Source of the DNA: Deltaproteobacteria bacterium
Lineage (GTDB): Bacteria; Desulfobacterota; GWC2-55-46; DRQE01
Direction of reading: 5' to 3'
Length of the DNA stretch: 12,408 nucleotides
NCBI GenBank assembly: GCA_011371515.1
Contig: DRQE01000021.1
Span: 1-12,408 of the forward strand
The notes under the pieces are model-generated. The model made no database searches. It was not told where the DNA came from and worked only from the letters and a program-made list of their open reading frames with translations. This document shows, in pieces, positions 7,641 to 12,408 of the stretch (within the stretch, counting starts at the first letter, position 1; every line of letters begins with the position of its first letter). Made by a program: the position numbers and the translations under genes.

Positions 7641-8213
7641 ATGCTTACCTCTGTATCACCGCTGGAGCACTTTCGCAGCCTCATCGAGGAGGCACTGAAA
7701 GAGCAGAGGTTAAGGATAGACAAAACTGTTGAGTTCTATCTGGCAAATCTGCTCGCCCGTTATGTAGACACGAGGAAATTCTCCACAGAGCCTGTTGCCC
7801 TCAGGCTTCTGAAGGCACTCGATGAAAGAAGGGAGCTTAAGAACCTGCTTCTAAAAGAGGTGGGAGATACCACTCTCTTTGTGGCAGGTTTCTTTCACGA
7901 GAGTCTAAAAAGAAAGCTGGTAGATGTGGACTACTACATAGATATAGGCACCATATCTTACAACCATCTTGCGGACTCCCTCTCAGCAGGAACATCTTCT
8001 CAACTATCCTCTCTCTACAGAGAGCTTTCCGAAAGGTTCGTAGAACTTGTGGATGTTCTTGGTGAGGTGAGCGAGAGAACGAGGCTTTCTTCCATAAACG
8101 ACATACTGCGCATATACGAGCGCTGGCTGAGAACAGGTAGCAAACGGATGGAAAGGCTTCTCAGAGACATGGGCATAGAGCCCACTCCTGTGAGCAAGGA
8201 CTCCCTCCAGTAA
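7641..8213 (+). CDS. conserved-looking protein of unknown function, 190 aa
   Basis: I do not recognise a named family. The product is soluble in appearance (no signal peptide or membrane helix), mostly helical and rich in Leu, Arg, Glu and Ser. A central motif, GDTTLFVAGFFHESL (75-89), is followed by VDVDYYIDIG (94-103). It looks structurally constrained and reminds me of uncharacterised proteins of delta-proteobacteria and relatives, a memory I cannot verify. The N-terminal 45 residues and the C-terminal 60 (LSERFVELVDVLGEVSE, IYERWLRTG) are amphipathic helices that could mediate oligomerisation. The start ATG 7641 has AGAGG about seven bases upstream. Both flanks carry candidate promoters, so it is probably a monocistronic gene rather than part of the tyrS or aldolase operons. 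Base and codon use match its neighbours, giving no sign of recent transfer. Confidence 0.8.
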   Translation: MLTSVSPLEHFRSLIEEALKEQRLRIDKTVEFYLANLLARYVDTRKFSTEPVALRLLKALDERRELKNLLLKEVGDTTLFVAGFFHESLKRKLVDVDYYIDIGTISYNHLADSLSAGTSSQLSSLYRELSERFVELVDVLGEVSERTRLSSINDILRIYERWLRTGSKRMERLLRDMGIEPTPVSKDSLQ

Positions 8214-8239
8214 ATATTCAAATTAGCTGGAGAATTCGG

Positions 8240-8268
8240 TTGACTGAGAGCACTTTGCCTGTTATCTT
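8240..8268 (+). promoter_or_regulatory. sigma70 promoter for the aldolase-dehydrogenase-nadK-recN unit
   Basis: TTGACT (8240-8245), a 17-base spacer and TATCTT (8263-8268) precede a leader of about 28 bases containing a perfect AGGAGGT (8291-8297), six bases before ATG 8304. The -35 and spacing are near-ideal; the -10 matches 4/6. No terminator is seen between this and the preceding gene. Confidence 0.6.
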
Positions 8269-8303
8269 TATCTAAAACATTACACTAAAAAGGAGGTCTT
8301 ACC

Positions 8304-9104
8304 ATGGACTGGGGAATGGAGAACAGGCTCGCCCGTATAATAAAACCAGAGACAGGCAGAACAGTGATGCTTGCTGTAGACCACGGATACTTTCTGGGTC
8401 CCACCACAGGGCTTGAAGAGCCAGCAAAGACCATAAAACCACTCGTAGAGTATGCAGACTCCATAATGCTTACAAGAGGAGTATTGAGAAAGTGTGTGGC
8501 AGCCAGTGTGAATGTTCCGGTGGTCCTCAGGGTTTCAGGGGGCACAAGCATACTGGGAAACCTTGCTGACGAGGGAACGACCGTGTCCATGAAGGATGCC
8601 CTGAGGCTCAATGTATCGGCTGTGGCTCTCTCCATATTCGTTGGCTCAGAGCTTGAAAAACAGACACTCCTTGGGCTTGCAAAACTTGTGGACGAGGGTG
8701 AGGAGTACGGTGTTCCAGTGCTTGCGGTTACAGCCGTTGGAAAGGATATGAATAGAGATGCCCGCTACCTTGGGCTTGCCTCAAGGATAGCTGCAGAGCT
8801 TGGGGCACACTTTGTAAAGACCTACTATTGTGAAGACTTTCAGAAGGTTGTAAGGGCATGCCCTGTGCCGATAGTTATAGCAGGTGGTAAGAAGATACCA
8901 GAGCGCGATGCACTTGAGCTCACATACAGGGCTGTAAACGACGGGGCTGTTGGTGTGGATATGGGCAGAAACATATTCCAGTCAGAAAACCCTGTGGCAA
9001 TGATAAGGGCGGTAAGAGAGATAGTCCACAACAATGCCACAGTGGATGAGGCATACGAGCTATACAGGACACTCAGTGAAGAGGCAAAGCAGAAAACAGC
9101 CTGA
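8304..9104 (+). CDS. lsrF: LsrF-type class I aldolase/thiolase (DeoC/FbaB superfamily)
   Basis: The 266 residues match E. coli LsrF almost motif for motif: DWGMENRLARI (2-12), AVDHGYFLGPTTGLE (24-38), TRGVLR (57-62), AVTAVGKDM (141-149), IVIAGGKKIPERDALE (190-205), GVDMGRNIFQS (217-227). Lys172 in VKTYY aligns with E. coli Lys203, the Schiff-base lysine. The roughly 31-residue N-terminal extension of E. coli LsrF is absent. In E. coli LsrF acts last in AI-2 catabolism, splitting 3-hydroxy-5-phosphonooxypentane-2,4-dione with CoA. Relatives include archaeal ADH-forming aldolases and FbaB, so the substrate here is open. No other lsr genes are visible. It is first in a four-gene run with a zinc dehydrogenase 31 bases downstream. 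The start has a perfect Shine-Dalgarno. Confidence 0.9.
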   Translation: MDWGMENRLARIIKPETGRTVMLAVDHGYFLGPTTGLEEPAKTIKPLVEYADSIMLTRGVLRKCVAASVNVPVVLRVSGGTSILGNLADEGTTVSMKDALRLNVSAVALSIFVGSELEKQTLLGLAKLVDEGEEYGVPVLAVTAVGKDMNRDARYLGLASRIAAELGAHFVKTYYCEDFQKVVRACPVPIVIAGGKKIPERDALELTYRAVNDGAVGVDMGRNIFQSENPVAMIRAVREIVHNNATVDEAYELYRTLSEEAKQKTA

Positions 9105-9135
9105 CTCTGAAGAAAAGGAGGTTTTGTAGAAAGAC

Positions 9136-10158
9136 TTGCGCGTTGGAGTCTACTATTCGAACAAGGATGTAAGGGTAGAGGAAAGAGAGAAGCCTGCCAT
9201 AGGTGATGATGAGATACTGCTGAGGGTTGAGGCAAGTGGTATATGTGGAAGTGATGTAATGGAATGGTACAGGCTCAAGAGTGCTCCAAGGGTGCTGGGG
9301 CATGAGGTGGCAGGCGTGGTGGAGGAATGTGGCAGCAGGGTTAAGAGGTTTCGTCAGGGCGACAGGGTAACAGTATCTCATCATGTGCCGTGCAATACCT
9401 GTAGATACTGCCTCGAAGACAATCACACCGTATGCGATACACTCAGGAGCACCAACTTCGACCCCGGTGGGTTCTCTGAATACATAAGGGTGCCTGCCAT
9501 AAATGTTGACAGAGGGGTCTTTAAGATACCCCCAGAGATGAGCTTTGAGGAAGCCACATTCGTTGAACCTCTGGGATGTGTGGTAAGGGGGTTCAGGGTG
9601 GCAGGTATGAGCCCTGCAAAGAGTGTGCTCGTTGTGGGAAGCGGTATTTCAGGGCTTCTGCACATAAAACTTGCAAGAGCACTGGGCGCAGACTTCGTAG
9701 TGGCAACGGATGTACACCCCTACAGGCTCTCGGTGGCAGAAAAGTTCGGGGCTGATCTTGTGATAAGGGCAGGCGAAGGGGTAAGGGATAAGATACTTAA
9801 AAGGTTCGGCAGACTCTGCGACATCGTATTCCTCTGCGCTGCAACAGATGGGGCTATAAAGGATGGCTTCGAGAGTGTTGAAAGGGCAGGCACGGTGGTA
9901 TTCTTTGCACCAAAGATGCCGGGCGAGCACTACCCCATGGAGCTTTTCTCCATCTGGAAGGACAATATAACCATAAAGAACACCTATGCTGCAGCACCAC
10001 GGGATAGCCTGATAGCCCTTGAGCTTATCGCAAAGGGAAGGGTGGATGTGAACGATATGATAACCCATGTGTTGCCACTTGAGGAGATACAGAAGGGATT
10101 CAGGCTTGTTGAGGAGGCAGGGGAATCCATAAAGGTGATAATAAGACCACACCAATAG
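9136..10158 (+). CDS. zinc-dependent medium-chain alcohol/polyol dehydrogenase
   Basis: This 340-residue NAD(P)-dependent dehydrogenase is of the sorbitol/threonine dehydrogenase type. The catalytic zinc site is seen as GICGSD (Cys37), GHE (His56-Glu57) and FVEPLG (Glu144). The structural zinc is held by CNTCRYC plus Cys100 (86, 89, 92, 100). The Rossmann loop is VGSGISG (167-173), and an Asp in ATDVHPYR (192) favours NAD+ over NADP+. The substrate cannot be read from sequence. Coupling to the LsrF-like aldolase suggests that it oxidises or reduces a hydroxyl on the aldolase's substrate or product. The start is TTG 9136. A strong AAGGAGG (9115-9121) lies unusually far away (14 bases), and an in-frame TAG at 9127-9129 rules out any earlier start. 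Confidence 0.92.
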   Translation: MRVGVYYSNKDVRVEEREKPAIGDDEILLRVEASGICGSDVMEWYRLKSAPRVLGHEVAGVVEECGSRVKRFRQGDRVTVSHHVPCNTCRYCLEDNHTVCDTLRSTNFDPGGFSEYIRVPAINVDRGVFKIPPEMSFEEATFVEPLGCVVRGFRVAGMSPAKSVLVVGSGISGLLHIKLARALGADFVVATDVHPYRLSVAEKFGADLVIRAGEGVRDKILKRFGRLCDIVFLCAATDGAIKDGFESVERAGTVVFFAPKMPGEHYPMELFSIWKDNITIKNTYAAAPRDSLIALELIAKGRVDVNDMITHVLPLEEIQKGFRLVEEAGESIKVIIRPHQ

Positions 10159-10170
10159 GAGATGAGGGAG

Positions 10171-11019
10171 ATGAAAAAGATCGGTTTTATCGTCAAAAAA
10201 GCCAATCCCGATGCGATTGAGCTGTGTATGAAGCTCGCCCGGTATGTGATGGACAAGGGGATAGAGCCCTATGCCGATGCTGATGTTGCCGCAAAGACAG
10301 GCTTTGTAAAACCTGCGGACAGGGATACCCTCTCTAACGAGATGGACGCACTCGTTGTGCTCGGTGGAGACGGCACCATGCTCTATGCCTCAAGGCTTGT
10401 GGGGGGTAAAAGGATACCGATACTGGGCGTCAATATGGGCGGGCTCGGCTTCCTTACGGCGGTAAAGGTGGAAGAGGCGCAGGAAAATATAGACAAGATG
10501 CTCGAAGGCAAAGTAGAGGTAGAAGAGCGGATGATGCTGAATGTGAAGATAATAAGAGATAAGAGAAAGTTTGCCGAGTACAGGGTGCTTAACGATGCGG
10601 TCATAAAGGGCAGAAAGACCAGACTCGTAAGGATGGAGACACGGGTAGACCAGAAATACATGACCACCTACAGGGCAGACGGACTTATAATATCCACACC
10701 TACGGGCTCAACAGCCTATGCACTGTCTGCAGGTGGACCCATACTCCATCCGGCACTACATTCCATACTTGTGGTACCTATATCCCCTTTCAATCTATCA
10801 AAAAGGCCAATTGTGTTGCCAGAATCTGTGGAGATAGAGGTTAAAATACTTACAGACAATATGGAAATAGAGCTCACACTGGATGGACAGGTGGACATGC
10901 CCATAAACACAGGAGATGCGGTGGTTATAAAAAGGGCGGAAGAGAGTGTATGGTTTGTAAAGAGTGACGAGAAGAACTACTTCGATGTGTTGAGAGAAAG
11001 ACTTCTGTGGGGAAGGTAA
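10171..11019 (+). CDS. nadK: NAD kinase
   Basis: NAD kinase phosphorylates NAD+ to NADP+. The product has GGDGT (65-69 from my start) within VVLGGDGTML, followed by NMGGLGFLTAV. The paired LNDAVIKG is at about 140-147, and STPTGSTAYALSAGGP (about 175-190) is the glycine-rich site shared by NAD and diacylglycerol kinases. Length (282 residues) is normal. I chose ATG 10171 (MKKIGFIVKK) because AGGAG at 10157-10161 is nine bases upstream. The earlier ATG at 10162 touches that ribosome site directly and would be poorly read. The gene follows the dehydrogenase by 12 bases and precedes recN, a nadK-recN adjacency also found in E. coli. Co-transcription with an NAD-using dehydrogenase may be coincidental. 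Confidence 0.96.
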   Translation: MKKIGFIVKKANPDAIELCMKLARYVMDKGIEPYADADVAAKTGFVKPADRDTLSNEMDALVVLGGDGTMLYASRLVGGKRIPILGVNMGGLGFLTAVKVEEAQENIDKMLEGKVEVEERMMLNVKIIRDKRKFAEYRVLNDAVIKGRKTRLVRMETRVDQKYMTTYRADGLIISTPTGSTAYALSAGGPILHPALHSILVVPISPFNLSKRPIVLPESVEIEVKILTDNMEIELTLDGQVDMPINTGDAVVIKRAEESVWFVKSDEKNYFDVLRERLLWGR

Positions 11020-11050
11020 GAGCAGAGCTACCCTGCAGACTACTCTTACT

Positions 11051-12408
11051 ATGTTGCAGGAACTCCACATAAAAGACCTTGCCATTATAGATGAGCTCAC
11101 ACTCTCCTTCGAGGCAGGATTCACCGTCTTTACCGGCGAGACAGGTGCGGGAAAGAGTATCATCATAGATGCCATAGACCTTGTGCTGGGCGACAGGGCA
11201 TCTGCCGACCTTATAAGAAGTGGCTGCGAGGAGGCAAGGGTGGAAGCCCTGTTCGACATAAGCGGGATGGAGCGGATGGAAGATATACTAAATGACGCGG
11301 GTATCGGGGCAGCAGATACACTGCTGATAAAGAGGATAATACACAGAAATGGTAGAAACCGTATATTTATAAATGGAAGTCTTTCCACACTCATGACACT
11401 TTCGGAGATAGGCAGACACCTTATAGATATTTGCGGACAGAGTGAGCATCAATCCCTCACACGGGCAGAAGAGCACATAGATATACTCGATGCCTTCGGT
11501 GGGCTGGAGAGTTTGAGAGAGGAGATGAGCAGTTCCTACAGAAAGCTGCTGAGAACAAGGAAAGAATTCGAAAAGGTTAAAAGCTCAACAGAACTCTCTT
11601 CGCAGGAAAGAGAGCTTATGGAGTTTCAGCTAAAAGAGATAGAGAGCATTGCTCCAAGACAGGGTGAGGACGAGGAGCTTGAAAAAGAGCTTGAACTTTT
11701 AAGGAATGCAGAGAGCATAAGGCATGCCCTTGTTGAAGGAGAGAGCACGCTCTACTCTGAAGAGGGTTCTGTGATGGAAAGGCTCTCTGGACTTACCAGA
11801 AGGCTTGAGGAACTCTCTTCACTTGATGAGGAGCTTGGAGAGCTTGCAAGAAGGCTTGAATCGGCATACTATGAGCTTGAGGATGTGGCAGCAACCCTGC
11901 GCCAGAAGGTAGATACCATAGAGGCAGACCCTGAAAGACTCAAAGAGGTTGAAGACAGACTGGATGCCATAAACACACTTAAAAGAAAGTATGGTGGCAC
12001 CATAGAGGAGGTGCTGAAAAGAAGGGATGGGATAAAGCAGACGCTTTCTTCCACGGTAGACCACGAGCTTGAACTGGAAAGGCTTCGCACAGAGCTTTCA
12101 AGGGCAGAAGAAGAGGCATACATGGTTGCAGATTCCCTTGGTGAGGCAAGGAGAAAGGCAGCAGAAGAGCTCAAGGTTGCCATAGAAAAGGAGCTCGAAG
12201 AGCTTGGCATCAGGGGGGCAGCCTTCCATGTGGAGATAAGGAGGGATAAGTCCGCAGATGATAGATACAGGCTTACAGAAAAAGGAGCAGAGCATGTGCT
12301 TTTTCTTATCTCCACCAACCCCGGAGAGGAGGCAAAACCACTGAACAGGATAGCATCGGGTGGAGAGCTTTCAAGGATAATGCTCGCCATAAAGAGCCTT
12401 ATATCTGT
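11051..12408 (+). CDS. recN: DNA repair protein RecN (partial, 3' end missing)
   Basis: RecN is an SMC-like ATPase that acts early in double-strand-break repair. About 452 codons are present of a usual 550-560; the frame is open to the window end. Walker A is GETGAGKS (29-36), following LAIIDELTLSF. A Q-loop region contains DICGQSEHQSL (about 135-145). The middle of the protein is two coiled-coil arms (about 155-345) separated by the usual turn, and the ABC signature SGGELSR begins at residue 436, just before the cut. Walker B and the C-terminal lobe lie outside the window. ATG 11051 is the start by homology (MLQELHIKDLAII). The 31-base gap after nadK shows no Shine-Dalgarno, so translation may be coupled or start inefficiently. 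Alternative start TTG 11054 is possible. Confidence 0.96.
   Translation, partial: MLQELHIKDLAIIDELTLSFEAGFTVFTGETGAGKSIIIDAIDLVLGDRASADLIRSGCEEARVEALFDISGMERMEDILNDAGIGAADTLLIKRIIHRNGRNRIFINGSLSTLMTLSEIGRHLIDICGQSEHQSLTRAEEHIDILDAFGGLESLREEMSSSYRKLLRTRKEFEKVKSSTELSSQERELMEFQLKEIESIAPRQGEDEELEKELELLRNAESIRHALVEGESTLYSEEGSVMERLSGLTRRLEELSSLDEELGELARRLESAYYELEDVAATLRQKVDTIEADPERLKEVEDRLDAINTLKRKYGGTIEEVLKRRDGIKQTLSSTVDHELELERLRTELSRAEEEAYMVADSLGEARRKAAEELKVAIEKELEELGIRGAAFHVEIRRDKSADDRYRLTEKGAEHVLFLISTNPGEEAKPLNRIASGGELSRIMLAIKSLIS

Noticed and set aside
8304..11019. nadK as a dedicated partner of the aldolase-dehydrogenase pair
   Set aside because: nadK next to recN is common in unrelated bacteria, so its place in this run is better explained by general synteny than by a shared pathway.
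10798..11394. A 198-codon minus-strand frame spanning the nadK-recN junction
   Set aside because: It runs antisense through two well-identified genes and is Ser/Ile-rich low-complexity sequence; it has no supporting start or homology.

Overview
The window looks like ordinary chromosome from a bacterium of the Nitrospirota / Desulfobacterota kind, possibly thermophilic. This placement is inference. It rests on heavy use of AGA/AGG for Arg and ATA for Ile, Lys/Glu-rich proteins, a mid-range base composition, and a gene order (zapB-like, zapA, 6S RNA, fthC, rny, ymdB-like, tyrS) that I associate with those groups. There are no insertion sequences, phage genes, CRISPR arrays or tRNAs, and every large stretch is coding.

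Left block, minus strand (1-2409). Three tightly packed genes read leftward from one promoter: a MoxR-type AAA+ ATPase, a DUF58 protein, and the N-terminal membrane part of a TgpA/DUF3488 transglutaminase-like protein that runs off the window. Abutting or overlapping stop and start codons show an operon. The first gene appears to be leaderless.

Divergent control region (2372-2507). A minus-strand promoter for the MoxR operon and a near-consensus sigma70 promoter for the plus-strand genes lie back to back. An 8-bp perfect inverted repeat covers the -10 box of the plus-strand promoter.

Middle block, plus strand (2508-7562). A short coiled-coil protein resembling ZapB and a ZapA protein (cell division) are followed by a 6S RNA (RNA polymerase regulator). 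Next come 5-formyltetrahydrofolate cyclo-ligase, RNase Y (membrane-anchored mRNA decay), a YmdB/TIGR00282 phosphodiesterase and a TyrZ-type tyrosyl-tRNA synthetase. The 3231-3358 gap holds an imperfect tandem duplication.

Right block, plus strand (7577-12408). A conserved-looking 190-aa protein of unknown function has its own candidate promoter. A second promoter then precedes an LsrF-type class I aldolase, a zinc-dependent medium-chain dehydrogenase, NAD kinase and RecN (cut by the window end). The aldolase-dehydrogenase pair has no accompanying AI-2 genes and is the best candidate here for an undescribed metabolic step. I see nothing that clearly amounts to a wholly new system.
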